Source: Aerococcaceae bacterium NML190073
Lineage (GTDB): Bacteria > Bacillota > Bacilli > Lactobacillales > Aerococcaceae
Assembly (NCBI GenBank): GCA_026131555.1
Contig: JAMXJH010000005.1
Location: 62,001 to 126,000, forward strand
Direction: 5' to 3'
Length of the DNA stretch: 64,000 nt
The notes under the pieces were generated by a model. That model was not told the origin of the DNA and did no database searches. It was given only the letters and a program-made list of their open reading frames with translations. Both the position numbers and the translations under genes were made by a program. Below, piece by piece: positions 41,024 through 50,242 of the stretch. How positions within the stretch are numbered: the stretch's first letter is position 1; each line of letters starts with the position of its first letter.

Positions 41024-41986
41024 TTAAATCACGCTCCCTTTCTCTAAGTTTTCCACGCTTTTCAAACCGACATGGTGCGTTGATGAGATAGCTTTCAAAT
41101 CATAAACGCGACCTTTCTCATCATAATATTGTGAGGCATTCTGTTGATACTCTTTCTCAACACGCAAACGGTTCAATTTGTGCTCATCACGATTTTCTGT
41201 ATCAATTTGTGGAATCGCCGATAATAAACGACGTGTGTAAATATGTTGTGGATTACCGTAAATATCGCTACGTGTTCCGTATTCAGTGAAACGTCCACGA
41301 TACATAATAGCTAATTCATCACACATGTGTTTAACGACACCCAAATCGTGCGAAATGAACAGGTAGCTAATCTTAAATTCTTCTTGGATGCGTTTCATGA
41401 AGTTCAATACTTGCGCTTGAACGGATAAGTCTAAAGCTGAAACCGGCTCGTCGGCAATAATCAATTTCGGATTGATTGCAACGGCGCGGGCAACCCCGAT
41501 ACGTTGACGTTGTCCACCTGAGAATTCGTGTGGATATTTCAACAAGGCCTCTTCCGTCAAACCTACGATTTCTAATAATTCAATCTTACGACGCGTTTCT
41601 TCTTCCGGTGTCAAAGACTCAAAGTTACGGATTGGCTCACCCAATACATCCGTAATACGACGTTTCGGGTTGAAACTTGACAACGAATCTTGGAAAATCA
41701 TTTGTACATTGCGGCGGTAATCTGAACGACGGTTACGAATTGACTTCGAAATATCTTCACCTTCATAGTAGATTGTTCCTGATGTAATACGTTCCAAACC
41801 AACAATTGACTTACCGATTGTCGACTTACCGGAACCCGACTCGCCTACAAGCCCGTATGTTTTTCCTTCTTCAAAAACCATGCTAACATCATCAACAGCG
41901 TAAACATGATCCGTCACACGATTGAAGAAACCACTTCTAATCGGATAATGAACCTTCAGGTTCTCAATTCGCATAAATTCTCCCAT
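41024..41986 (-). CDS. oppF: Oligopeptide ABC transporter ATPase (OppF type)
   Basis: 320 residues. Walker A is GESGSGKST, the Q-loop is MIFQDS, the signature is FSGGQRQRIG, and Walker B is LIIADEPVSALD followed by the switch His in ISHDLG. It shares a base with the end of oppD. Confidence 0.95.
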   Translation of the reverse strand: MGEFMRIENLKVHYPIRSGFFNRVTDHVYAVDDVSMVFEEGKTYGLVGESGSGKSTIGKSIVGLERITSGTIYYEGEDISKSIRNRRSDYRRNVQMIFQDSLSSFNPKRRITDVLGEPIRNFESLTPEEETRRKIELLEIVGLTEEALLKYPHEFSGGQRQRIGVARAVAINPKLIIADEPVSALDLSVQAQVLNFMKRIQEEFKISYLFISHDLGVVKHMCDELAIMYRGRFTEYGTRSDIYGNPQHIYTRRLLSAIPQIDTENRDEHKLNRLRVEKEYQQNASQYYDEKGRVYDLKAISSTHHVGLKSVENLEKGSVI

Positions 41987-42996
41987 TAGTGTCCCTCCTC
42001 TTCAAAATGGAAATGCTCGTGACATGTACAACGCACCCAGTGTCCCGGAGATACTTCATGCAATGAAGGATTCTCTTCATGCGCATCTTCCGCAATCCAT
42101 GGAATACGCGGTGCAAAACGGCACCCTTTACGCGGTAATTTCGTTAAAGTCGGCACGCTACCTTGAATCACGTGCAAGTCGCCATACTCATCTACCAAAT
42201 CATTTGATTGCGGAATTGAACGCAATAATGAACGAGTATATGGGTGGCGTGGATTTGTAAATAACTCATGTACCGGTGCAATTTCAACGAATTGACCCGC
42301 ATACATCACGGCTACACGGTCAGCTGTTTCCGCTACAACCCCTAAGTCGTGCGTAATCAAGATGATACCTGATTCTGTTTCTTTCTGAATATCATTTAAT
42401 AAGTCAAGAATTTGTGCTTGAATCGTTACGTCCAAAGCAGTTGTCGGCTCATCCGCAATAATAATCGCCGGCTTACAAGCCAAAGCAATCGCAATAATTA
42501 CACGTTGACGCATACCACCGGATAATTCGTGCGGATATTGACGTGCTGTACGTGGCGGGCTTACAATCCCCACTTGCTCCAACAATTCCAACACGCGCTC
42601 ATGACGTTGCTCTTTGTTTAATTTCGTATGATAAAAAAGTGCTTCATCAATTTGTTGTTCAATCGTCATCAACGGGTTTAACGCTGCCAACGGATCTTGG
42701 AAAATCATACCGATGTCATTTCCGCGAATATCGTTGTACTGCGTTTCACTAAACTCTACTAAATTCTGGTCTTTGTAGTTGATTTCGCCTGTAATCTTTG
42801 TGTTCAGGCGGTTATGCAACCCTACAATTGCTGTTGCTAATGTACTTTTACCACAACCTGACTCCCCTACGATTGCCAGTTTTTCATTTTTTGCAAGTGA
42901 GAAAGAAACGCCGTCCACCGCATCGAAATAATCATCTTTAATACGGAATCCAACGTGTAAATCTTTCACATCAAGAATTGTCTTCTTATTCTCCAT
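41986..42996 (-). CDS. oppD: Oligopeptide ABC transporter ATPase (OppD type)
   Basis: 336 residues. Walker A GESGCGKST, signature LSGGMRQRV, Walker B IIIADEPTTALD, switch His in ITHDLG. The C-terminal oligopeptide-transport extension is unusual: relatives have a cluster of cysteines (GCRFAPRC..C..C) that can hold an iron-sulfur centre, but here the second Cys is Ile (RFAPRIP) and the next is lost, leaving GCRF and a late CTC. The extreme C-terminus is His/Glu-rich (HEHFHFEEEGH). First gene of oppDFBC; no oppA is in the window. Confidence 0.94.
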   Translation of the reverse strand: MENKKTILDVKDLHVGFRIKDDYFDAVDGVSFSLAKNEKLAIVGESGCGKSTLATAIVGLHNRLNTKITGEINYKDQNLVEFSETQYNDIRGNDIGMIFQDPLAALNPLMTIEQQIDEALFYHTKLNKEQRHERVLELLEQVGIVSPPRTARQYPHELSGGMRQRVIIAIALACKPAIIIADEPTTALDVTIQAQILDLLNDIQKETESGIILITHDLGVVAETADRVAVMYAGQFVEIAPVHELFTNPRHPYTRSLLRSIPQSNDLVDEYGDLHVIQGSVPTLTKLPRKGCRFAPRIPWIAEDAHEENPSLHEVSPGHWVRCTCHEHFHFEEEGH

Positions 42997-43032
42997 AATT
43001 GCCTCCCTTTCGTCTATCGCTTACTCTCAATG

Positions 43033-43065
43033 AAAAAAACACTACTTTATCGAATAAGCAGTGTT
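43033..43065 (-). terminator. Terminator between acpP and oppD
   Basis: Stem AACACT...AGTGTT extended by CTTAT/ATAAG pairs (43038-43065), then TTTTTTT on the minus strand. Only about 36 nt separate it from the oppD start, leaving little room for a separate promoter. Confidence 0.8.
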
Positions 43066-43087
43066 CTGACGATGTTTGCTCATTTGT

Positions 43088-43330
43088 TTATTGAACTAAT
43101 TGGTCAATGTATTGAACGGCGTCACCGACATTACTAAGTTGCTCAATTTTTTCATCTTCAAATTGAACATTGAATCGGTCTTCTAATTCCATTACCAATT
43201 CAACAACGTCTAAAGAGTCTGCTCCTAAGTCCTCAAAAGTCATTTGTTCAGTTACTTTCTCGCTAGGTACTCCAAAACGGTCAACAATCATTCCTTTAAC
43301 TTGTTCAAATGTTGTTTGTTCAGTTGACAT
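43088..43330 (-). CDS. acpP: Acyl carrier protein
   Basis: 80 residues from ATG at 43330 (CGGAGGTG upstream; the longer frame to 43399 is not family-like). It carries growing fatty acyl chains on phosphopantetheine attached to the Ser in [16 protein letters not shown]. It lies downstream of plsX, which uses acyl-ACP. Confidence 0.96.
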   Translation of the reverse strand: MSTEQTTFEQVKGMIVDRFGVPSEKVTEQMTFEDLGADSLDVVELVMELEDRFNVQFEDEKIEQLSNVGDAVQYIDQLVQ

Positions 43331-43395
43331 GTCTGCACCTCCGTTCGTTTTTCGAGAGTGGAAGACAAACTGAAGCGCAGTAACGGCTTGAGTTG

Positions 43396-43419
43396 GCACT
43401 CCTCATCCAATGAGGGTGC
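43396..43419 (-). other. Hairpin in the acpP leader
   Basis: A compact 10-bp stem with a 1-nt bulge and 3-nt loop, about 65 nt ahead of the acpP start and inside its predicted 5' leader. There is no U tract, so it is not a terminator; it could affect mRNA stability or translation. Confidence 0.55.
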
Positions 43420-43448
43420 TTGTCCAATACTCTCTATACACTCAAAGT

Positions 43449-43477
43449 ATTTTACACGTTTTTCGTATGAATGTCTA
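43449..43477 (-). promoter_or_regulatory. Promoter of acpP
   Basis: Minus strand TAGACA (complement of 43472-43477), 17-bp spacer, TAAAAT (complement of 43449-43454). The leader is about 110 nt. Confidence 0.7.
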
Positions 43478-43533
43478 TATTTCTCTAAAGTTTTTCTGAT
43501 AAATCGATGAGATTTTTTTGAAATTGGTAAATT

Positions 43534-44538
43534 TTAGCCGTTTGTTTGCTCAAAATAGGCACTAATTTCTTGAATAACACCTGATTGGACAACTTCGCGG
43601 GCTTGACGAATGGCATTGTAAATCGCTTCTTCGCTCGCTGATCCGTGCGCTTTAATCACAGGTGCTTTCACTCCTAATAAAACGGCTCCGCCTGCTTTCG
43701 TATCGTCGAAATCGTCTTTCAATCCAGATAGCGCACCTTTTACGAGCAGGGCGCCGATTTTGGCGGTAGGACCTGAATTGAGCATTGCTTCCTTAATAAC
43801 CTTGAAGACACTCTTAACCGTGCCTTCCATTGTTTTGAGAATGGCATTGCCGGTAAATCCGTCTGTTACCGCAATGTCGATTTCACCGTGCAATAAAGTC
43901 TTTGCCTCGACATTCCCAACAAAATGTAGTTGCTCATCGTCTTGAAGTAAGGCATACGCTGCCTTTGTCAATTCATTTCCTTTTGTTGCTTCCGTACCAT
44001 TATTGACGAGCGCAACACGCGGGCGCTCTACCTTCATTACTCGTTTGGCATAATAATTTGCTAATACTGCAAATTGGTACAAGTTCAACGGCTTGCAATC
44101 CGCATTGGCGCCCGCATCCATCAAAATAAGTTGTGGTGTTTCCTTTGAAATGGTTGGCACAATTGGCATCAAACCGGGACGGTCGATATTTTTCATGCGA
44201 CCGACAATCAATAAACCGCTCGCTAATAGTGCTCCGGTGTTGCCGGCTGATAATAGAGCGTCCGCTTGCCCTTCTTTTACCGCTTGCGCCGCTAATACCA
44301 TCGAGGCATTTTTTTTGCGACGGATTGCAAGTACCGGCTCGTCATCGCCTTCAATTTTCTCTGGGGTATGGATGACTTCGATGCGTTCGTGCGGTTCCAA
44401 ATATTGTGCGATACGTTTCTCGTCCCCATATAAGAGAATAGTAATATCCTCGAAAGTTCGTACAGCTAAATTAACACCTTTAACGGTTGCTTCGGGCGCG
44501 AAATCGCCACCCATTGCATCTACTGCAAGTTTAATCAT
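43534..44538 (-). CDS. plsX: Phosphate acyltransferase PlsX
   Basis: 334 residues. Makes acyl-phosphate from acyl-ACP for phospholipid synthesis by PlsY. The N-terminus IKLAVDAMGGDFAPEATVKG and the internal SAGNTGALLASG and DAGANADCKP segments are diagnostic. It starts 12 nt after recG. Confidence 0.96.
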   Translation of the reverse strand: MIKLAVDAMGGDFAPEATVKGVNLAVRTFEDITILLYGDEKRIAQYLEPHERIEVIHTPEKIEGDDEPVLAIRRKKNASMVLAAQAVKEGQADALLSAGNTGALLASGLLIVGRMKNIDRPGLMPIVPTISKETPQLILMDAGANADCKPLNLYQFAVLANYYAKRVMKVERPRVALVNNGTEATKGNELTKAAYALLQDDEQLHFVGNVEAKTLLHGEIDIAVTDGFTGNAILKTMEGTVKSVFKVIKEAMLNSGPTAKIGALLVKGALSGLKDDFDDTKAGGAVLLGVKAPVIKAHGSASEEAIYNAIRQAREVVQSGVIQEISAYFEQTNG

Positions 44539-44550
44539 TGTAATGCTCCT

Positions 44551-46584
44551 TTATATTTCAATTTCTTGTTGCGTCATCCAACGCGTCAACTTATCATACT
44601 CTGTTTGACTTAATTGTTCAGGCTGCTTCAAGTAATGCGCCACTTCTTGCTGTGCCACTTGCAAAATGTGCCGGTCCTCAAATAAGTTCGCATAATGGAA
44701 TTGTGGCAAACCACTTTGCGTACGTCCTAGTATATCGCCCATACCGCGAATTTTCAAATCTTCTTGACTGATTAGGAAGCCGTCTTCTTGTTCGACCATA
44801 ATTTGCATGCGTGATTTGCCTTGTTCCGTTGTCGGATTAGCAATCAAGTAACAATAGCTCGCTAGATGGCTTCGCCCCACTCGCCCTCTTAATTGATGTA
44901 ATTGTGCTAACCCGAAGCGCTCTGCTGACTGAATGACAATAATCGTCGCATTCGGCACATCCACTCCAACTTCCACCATAGTAGTTGCCACCAAAATTTG
45001 CACCTGATTGCTAGTAAATTCTTGCATGACTGCTTGTTGGGCTGCTTTGTCGAGTTGCCCGTGCAACATACCTACTCGATAATTCGGGAAACGTTCGGTT
45101 AATTTTGCAGCAATTTCTAAGACATTCTCGATTTGTTCAAGATGCTCCGAGCTTTCAATGAGTGGTAACACATAATACACTTGATGCCCGGCTTGTAATT
45201 CGCGCGCCATCGCTTGATAAACACGTTCGATTTGTTCTTCTTCCACTAATTCGGTTTGAATCGGTTGACGTCCTTTGGGTCTTTCGTCGATAGTTGACAC
45301 GGACAATTCGCCATATAAGGTCATCGCTAGCGAACGCGGAATGGGCGTTGCCGTCATCTGTAATAGATTCGCGGTTTCGTTGCTTGCGCCTTTTTCCAAA
45401 AGCGTTTGGCGCTGTTTGACGCCAAAACGATGTTGCTCATCAATAACGACTAAGCCCAACTGCTTGAAATTAATGTTCTCTTGGATGAGCGCATGCGTGC
45501 CGATTACTAGACGAATACGTCCCGTTTGCAACCCTTCGATGGTCTGACGCTTCTCTGTCGTCGTCATAGCACTCACTAATAATTCCGCATGAAGTCCCAT
45601 CGGCTCGAAAAGCTTATTGAAGCTCTCTAAATGTTGCTTGGCAAGAATCTCAGTCGGCACCATCAATGCTGTTTGGAATCCCGCCTGCACAGTTGCAATC
45701 ATCGCTAGGAAAGCAACCAGCGTCTTGCCGCTCCCGACATCTCCTTGAAGCATTCTTCGCATCGGGTACGGCGCCATCAAGTCGTAACAAATTTCGTTGA
45801 CTGCCTTTTTTTGCGCACCGGTCAACTCATAAGGCAACCGCTGAATCAAACCCTTTAATTCCGTGACGTCGTAATACACCCGTACGCCTTCCGACTGTCG
45901 CTGTCTTTGCGCCGCCAATTGCAAACGCCACTGGTACAAGAAAAATTCCTGAAAAATAATCTTCCGCTTCGCTTGTGTACGCTCTGCTTCATCGTTCGGA
46001 AAATGCATCTGGTATAAAGCCTGACGCAATGAAATTAGACGATACTTATCATTGAGTGCCTGTGGCAACACTTCCGGAATCAAGTCACCATACGCTTGAA
46101 ACGCTGCTTGAATTGATTGAACAATCGCTTGCTGTTTCAAACCTTTCGTCGCACGATACACTGGCGCAAACTCATCGTCTTCTTGTTGCGCATTAATCAC
46201 TTTCATTCCCAATAAAGTTTGCTTATCACTTTGCCATTTGCCGTAAATTGCCTTATCTTGTCCCAGCTGAATGGATTGCTTCAAGTACGGCTGGTTAAAA
46301 AACGTCACCTGTATAATATCGTGGTCACCGACAGCCAACTTGAAACTCAAACGATTTTTGCGCCCTCCGTAATATTGAACAACCGGCGGCGTAACCACCC
46401 GTCCTTTCAATGTTACTTTCTCTTGGTCAAGAATTGTCGCCAAATCCCTCGCTTGAATATCTTCAAATCGGAACGGGAAATGGAACAATAAATCTTTCAC
46501 AGTGTAAATATCCAGCTGCTGCAATAACTTTGCCCGCGCCGGTCCCACTCCTTTAACTTGCGTCACCGCATCTAACCAATCCAT
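44551..46584 (-). CDS. recG: ATP-dependent DNA helicase RecG
   Basis: 677 residues. Branch-migrates stalled forks and Holliday junctions. An N-terminal wedge/OB domain is followed by SF2 helicase motifs: GDVGSGKT (Walker A), VVIDEQHRFG (DEQH), MTATPIPR (III), and a C-terminal half with the QLHQLRGRVGR motif VI. Length is normal. Confidence 0.96.
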   Translation of the reverse strand: MDWLDAVTQVKGVGPARAKLLQQLDIYTVKDLLFHFPFRFEDIQARDLATILDQEKVTLKGRVVTPPVVQYYGGRKNRLSFKLAVGDHDIIQVTFFNQPYLKQSIQLGQDKAIYGKWQSDKQTLLGMKVINAQQEDDEFAPVYRATKGLKQQAIVQSIQAAFQAYGDLIPEVLPQALNDKYRLISLRQALYQMHFPNDEAERTQAKRKIIFQEFFLYQWRLQLAAQRQRQSEGVRVYYDVTELKGLIQRLPYELTGAQKKAVNEICYDLMAPYPMRRMLQGDVGSGKTLVAFLAMIATVQAGFQTALMVPTEILAKQHLESFNKLFEPMGLHAELLVSAMTTTEKRQTIEGLQTGRIRLVIGTHALIQENINFKQLGLVVIDEQHRFGVKQRQTLLEKGASNETANLLQMTATPIPRSLAMTLYGELSVSTIDERPKGRQPIQTELVEEEQIERVYQAMARELQAGHQVYYVLPLIESSEHLEQIENVLEIAAKLTERFPNYRVGMLHGQLDKAAQQAVMQEFTSNQVQILVATTMVEVGVDVPNATIIVIQSAERFGLAQLHQLRGRVGRSHLASYCYLIANPTTEQGKSRMQIMVEQEDGFLISQEDLKIRGMGDILGRTQSGLPQFHYANLFEDRHILQVAQQEVAHYLKQPEQLSQTEYDKLTRWMTQQEIEI

Positions 46585-46670
46585 TGATCCACCCCCATCT
46601 TATCTACTATATTGTATCATTGTATCAAAAATAGCTAACGAAACAAAATCCAAAAATAACCCTTCATTCA

Positions 46671-46704
46671 AAAATAGGACTGCGAAATCTCTTTCTCAGT
46701 CCTA
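46671..46704 (-). terminator. Hairpin terminator between the 99-residue membrane protein gene and recG
   Basis: 8-bp stem TAGGACTG (46675-46682) with CAGTCCTA (46697-46704), then TTTTTG on the minus strand. recG starts 87 nt further on. Confidence 0.8.
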
Positions 46705-46713
46705 ATTCAATGT

Positions 46714-47007
46714 TTATTTCTTACGAATTCTACCGGTCACTTCCAATAGAATCGTTACACTGATTACTAACAAAACTAAATTTGCAAAGTTTTCGAATAG
46801 TAACGTGATGATATAAGCAGGCATGATACGCCATCTACCTTGATACGACCCATATACAAACTCGAAATATGTCCGAGATCCTACAACAACGAGTAATGTT
46901 AACATTAGTATTGCAAATATCTGTTGCCACTGCCTTTTTTGTACGGTTTGGGTGCGATACGCTTTGTCAAAACGGCGACGTCTAGATTTTCTATAAGGTC
47001 TTTTCAT
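46714..47007 (-). CDS. Small membrane protein of unknown function
   Basis: 97 residues from ATG at 47007. A strongly basic N-terminus (KRPYRKSRRRRFDKAYR) precedes two membrane helices (about 32-48 and 66-90), and it ends RIRKK. I do not recognise the family. It sits 11 nt after fakA and ahead of a terminator, so it is most likely co-transcribed with asp23-fakA. The basic N-terminal arm could contact nucleic acid or membrane lipids; this is a guess from composition. Confidence 0.65.
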   Translation of the reverse strand: MKRPYRKSRRRRFDKAYRTQTVQKRQWQQIFAILMLTLLVVVGSRTYFEFVYGSYQGRWRIMPAYIITLLFENFANLVLLVISVTILLEVTGRIRKK

Positions 47008-47018
47008 GTGCACGTTGC

Positions 47019-48686
47019 CTACTCTGCAGACATAATGTAATGGTATACAGGTTGCCCGCCGTCAACGATTTCGATTTCAAGGTCTTCATTGATTGCCATC
47101 AAGCGCTCGCTCACACGCTCTGCTAATTCTACCTCTCCATCTTCGCCAACAATCAATGTCAATAATTCGCTCTCTTCATCAACCATCTGTGATAAAGTTG
47201 CGAACAATGCCTCTTCTAATGAAGGTTCAGACACGACAATCTTATTGTTGACTAAGCCGAGGTAGTCGTCTTTTTTGATAGCAACATTATCGATTTCCGT
47301 ATCGCGGATTGAATAAGTAATTTGCCCGCTTGTTACCACTTGGCTCATTTCGCTCATTGCTGCCTTGTTCTCTTCAATGGCTTGCTCCGGATTGAACGCC
47401 AACATTGACGCGATTCCTTGAGGAATGGTTGTCGTCGGAATGACAACTGTCGGGATATCAGACACTTGTGCTGCTTGCTCCGCTGCCATAATAATATTCT
47501 TATTATTCGGCAACAATACGATATTCTCTGCATTCACGCGCTCAATCGCTTTGACGAAATCTTCTGTCGATGGGTTCATTGTTTGGCCACCTGACAATAC
47601 TTCATCTACACCAATTGAAGTGAATAAATCCATGATACCTTCGCCGGCCGCTACCGCAATTACTGCATACGGTTTACGCGCTTGCGTATTCGCTTGCTTC
47701 ATTTCTTGGTCAGCTGCTTCTAAGCCGCGTACTTGCTCACGCATGTTATCGACTTTAATTTTAATCAGTTCGCCGACTTCCTGTCCTAATTGCATGACAC
47801 GACCAGGATTTTCTGTATGAACGTGTACTTTAACGATTTCGTCATCCGCTACGACCAACAATGAGTCGCCCATTTCATTCAAAGTATTTCTGAATGCATC
47901 ATAATCGAACGTTTTTTGGACGGTTGGCCCTTCGCCGATACGCACCATAATTTCTGTACAGAACCCGAATGTAATATCTTCCATTGATAATGGATTCTCG
48001 TTTGCTTCATCAAAAATCGCATGCGAATGCCCTGAAGGAGCCATTGCTGTTTCCATCTCAACGACCGTTTCCCCTGTCAATGACGCAAGGAATCCTTCAT
48101 AAACGCATAATAAGCCTTTCCCCCCACTGTCGACAACGCCGACTTGCTTCAAGACCGGTAATAAGTCCGGCGTCTTATCTAAAGCCTCTTTGGCACCGCG
48201 AACAATGGATTGCATGACTTCGATAATATCATCCGTCTTCTTCGCTTTCTTCTCGCCACGAATCGCTGATTCACGTGCAACCGTTAGAATGGTTCCTTCT
48301 ACTGGCTTCATAACAGCCTTATAAGCTGACTCCACACCACCTGCAAAAGCAGCCGCGAAATCCGTTGCATCTAAAGTTTCTTTTTCTTTAATAGCTTGTG
48401 AGAAGCCACGGAAAATTTGGGACAAAATAACGCCTGAATTACCACGCGCTCCCATCAACAAACCTTTGGCTAAAGCATTCGCCAATTCACCAACATGGTT
48501 CGCCTTACTTTGCTTTAAGTTTTCTGTTCCGGAAACGAAAGACATGTTCATATTCGTTCCCGTATCACCATCCGGAACAGGAAAGACGTTTAACGCATTG
48601 ATTAAATCAACATTCGCTGTCAAACGTTCCGCTCCCGCAATAATCATTGCACGAAATTCTGGTGCCTTTAACTGTTTCAATTCCAA
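47019..48686 (-). CDS. fakA: Fatty acid kinase ATP-binding subunit (FakA/YloV, DAK phosphatase family)
   Basis: 555 residues. The N-terminal DhaL-type kinase domain (about 1-200) has PVPDGDTGTNMNMS and GARGNSGVILSQIFRGF; a middle domain and a C-terminal DegV-like domain follow. With a FakB partner (not in the window) it phosphorylates exogenous fatty acids, feeding acyl-phosphate into the PlsX/PlsY route encoded just downstream. It follows the asp23-like gene by 21 nt. Confidence 0.92.
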   Translation of the reverse strand: MELKQLKAPEFRAMIIAGAERLTANVDLINALNVFPVPDGDTGTNMNMSFVSGTENLKQSKANHVGELANALAKGLLMGARGNSGVILSQIFRGFSQAIKEKETLDATDFAAAFAGGVESAYKAVMKPVEGTILTVARESAIRGEKKAKKTDDIIEVMQSIVRGAKEALDKTPDLLPVLKQVGVVDSGGKGLLCVYEGFLASLTGETVVEMETAMAPSGHSHAIFDEANENPLSMEDITFGFCTEIMVRIGEGPTVQKTFDYDAFRNTLNEMGDSLLVVADDEIVKVHVHTENPGRVMQLGQEVGELIKIKVDNMREQVRGLEAADQEMKQANTQARKPYAVIAVAAGEGIMDLFTSIGVDEVLSGGQTMNPSTEDFVKAIERVNAENIVLLPNNKNIIMAAEQAAQVSDIPTVVIPTTTIPQGIASMLAFNPEQAIEENKAAMSEMSQVVTSGQITYSIRDTEIDNVAIKKDDYLGLVNNKIVVSEPSLEEALFATLSQMVDEESELLTLIVGEDGEVELAERVSERLMAINEDLEIEIVDGGQPVYHYIMSAE

Positions 48687-48707
48687 TTTATATCCTCCTC
48701 GTTGCTC

Positions 48708-49064
48708 TTAGTCGACTTTTACGCCTTGAACATGGACGTCGACACGACTGATTTCAAAGCCGAGCAATTGTTCGACATTATATTTAACTGCCTGCTGAAT
48801 ATTCTGGCAGATGACAGAAATCTTCGTCCCATACGATACGAGGATATAGACATCTACGGTTACATCTTCACCAGATTGTGAAATGACTACTCCTTTAGAA
48901 TAGTTTTCTTTCTTCAAAATTTCGATTAAATTATCACGTAAAAGATTCTTACTTACCATGCCAACAACGCCATAGTTATCCGTAACGGCCGCACCGACAA
49001 CTGTTGCAATGACATCTTGTGTTAATGTAATTTGACCCTCTGGTGTTTGAATTTTAACTGTCAT
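48708..49064 (-). CDS. Asp23/Gls24 family envelope stress protein (YloU-like)
   Basis: 118 residues, one Asp23 domain (ITLTQDVIATVVGAAVTDNYGVVGM, then the beta-rich VSYGTKISVICQNIQ). It is cytosolic and in relatives membrane-associated through AmaP. The pairing with fakA is conserved in Bacilli. RBS AAGGAGGAG precedes the ATG. A weak promoter candidate (GTGCCA-17-TAAACT) lies in the divergent gap toward rpmB. Confidence 0.92.
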   Translation of the reverse strand: MTVKIQTPEGQITLTQDVIATVVGAAVTDNYGVVGMVSKNLLRDNLIEILKKENYSKGVVISQSGEDVTVDVYILVSYGTKISVICQNIQQAVKYNVEQLLGFEISRVDVHVQGVKVD

Positions 49065-49170
49065 ACAAACTCCTCCTTATAACTAAAGTTTCATATCAAC
49101 CCTAGTTTAGCATATTTCGAGTAGTATGGCACTCTTTTTTGTACAGATGCGTAAATTTACTATTTAATGC

Positions 49171-49199
49171 TTGCCAGATGCTTGCATTTATGTTAAATT
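49171..49199 (+). promoter_or_regulatory. Promoter of rpmB
   Basis: TTGCCA (49171-49176), 17-bp spacer, TAAATT (49194-49199), in the divergent gap between the asp23-like gene and rpmB. Confidence 0.6.
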
Positions 49200-49255
49200 T
49201 ATTTGGTATGAAAAAGCAGTGACAACGCTCCTGCAATAATAAAGGAGGAATAACG

Positions 49256-49444
49256 ATGGCTAAAGTTTGTTTCGTAACTGGCCGTAAAGCTAGAGCTGGT
49301 AACACTCGTTCTAAAGCGATGAACAAAACTAAACGTAGATTTGGCGCTAACTTACAAAAAGTGCGCATCTTAGTAGACGGAGAACCTAAGAAAGTATGGG
49401 TTTCTGCTCGCGCATTGAAATCTGGCAAGTTGCAACGTGTATAA
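49256..49444 (+). CDS. rpmB: 50S ribosomal protein L28
   Basis: 62 residues, basic, with the family start [22 protein letters not shown] and the later [22 protein letters not shown] is ideal. It is a single gene transcribed against its neighbours, as in other Bacilli. Confidence 0.98.
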   Translation: MAKVCFVTGRKARAGNTRSKAMNKTKRRFGANLQKVRILVDGEPKKVWVSARALKSGKLQRV

Positions 49445-49459
49445 TAATAGAAACGTCTG

Positions 49460-49506
49460 ACACTGGACAATCCGTATCTCATTGGATTGCTCGGTGTTTT
49501 TTTATT
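49460..49506 (+). terminator. Terminator of rpmB
   Basis: Stem 49460-49473 with 49484-49497 (CAATCC/GGATTG core), followed by a run of seven T. Confidence 0.85.
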
Positions 49507-49507
49507 A

Positions 49508-49559
49508 CCAAAAAACACTGCATAAATGAGGAAACTTTGTCCTATTTATACAGTGTTTT
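49508..49559 (-). terminator. Terminator of the gmk...thiN gene block
   Basis: Long stem AAAACACTGtATAAAT.../...ATTTATgCAGTGTTTT and a T run on the minus strand, back to back with the rpmB terminator. Confidence 0.88.
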
Positions 49560-49562
49560 GTC

Positions 49563-50231
49563 TTATCGCACTTCGTTTACGCGCATTACCATGACAATGC
49601 CCTCTGTGAAAGATAATTTAACATCTGTGTCCAGAAATTCATTGCTGATAAAAGCGCGAGGTTGTTGGAATGACGTTGCCGGTAATTCATACTTGGCGCA
49701 ATGAATTGCCAACTCTTTCACAGGCGTCAATGCCACAATCGACAAATATTGCGTGTGCGTATTCTCAATTTCATATTGCCCGGCAGTATAGAAGCAGGTA
49801 TCCGAGTGTTTTTCGATAAAGTGTAGGCGTGGAATTGCCGAACGGAAACGCGGTTGATGTACCAACCATAAATTGGAGATCAAGTGGTCGAGTCTGCCGC
49901 CTTTTTCGCCGAGAGCCCCTAAGACGTAATAATCGCCTGTTGGCGCCTGTTCGAATGCCAAGGCAATAGCAAGTTCCATATCTGTATCATCCTTCTCGCT
50001 CGGCATCTGTTCAAAATGCTGACTGTTCGCTTGAACGATAGCGAGTTCCGATGACGTCACTGAGTCGAAATCGCCGATGGCATAATCGAGTGTGTAACCG
50101 GCACGTATCAGACGTAGCGCACCTCTATCCGCTCCGATAAAAAAGACTCGCTCATATCCATCTACTAAATTCGAAATCCGTTCTAATGCCGGCGCAGGTG
50201 CTCCGCCACAAATGATAACCGCAACTGACAT
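49563..50231 (-). CDS. thiN: Thiamine pyrophosphokinase
   Basis: 222 residues. Makes thiamine pyrophosphate from thiamine. Catalytic-domain motifs: IGADRGALRL, YAIGDFDSV and the EKDDTDMELA segment; a C-terminal beta-rich thiamine-binding domain follows. It starts 11 nt after rpe; rsgA-rpe-thiN is the usual Bacilli order. Confidence 0.95.
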   Translation of the reverse strand: MSVAVIICGGAPAPALERISNLVDGYERVFFIGADRGALRLIRAGYTLDYAIGDFDSVTSSELAIVQANSQHFEQMPSEKDDTDMELAIALAFEQAPTGDYYVLGALGEKGGRLDHLISNLWLVHQPRFRSAIPRLHFIEKHSDTCFYTAGQYEIENTHTQYLSIVALTPVKELAIHCAKYELPATSFQQPRAFISNEFLDTDVKLSFTEGIVMVMRVNEVR

Positions 50232-50242
50232 CCTGCTTCCTC

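Noticed and set aside
49102-49518. 138-residue minus-strand frame over rpmB
   Set aside because: It is the antisense of the L28 gene, with no RBS or family likeness.
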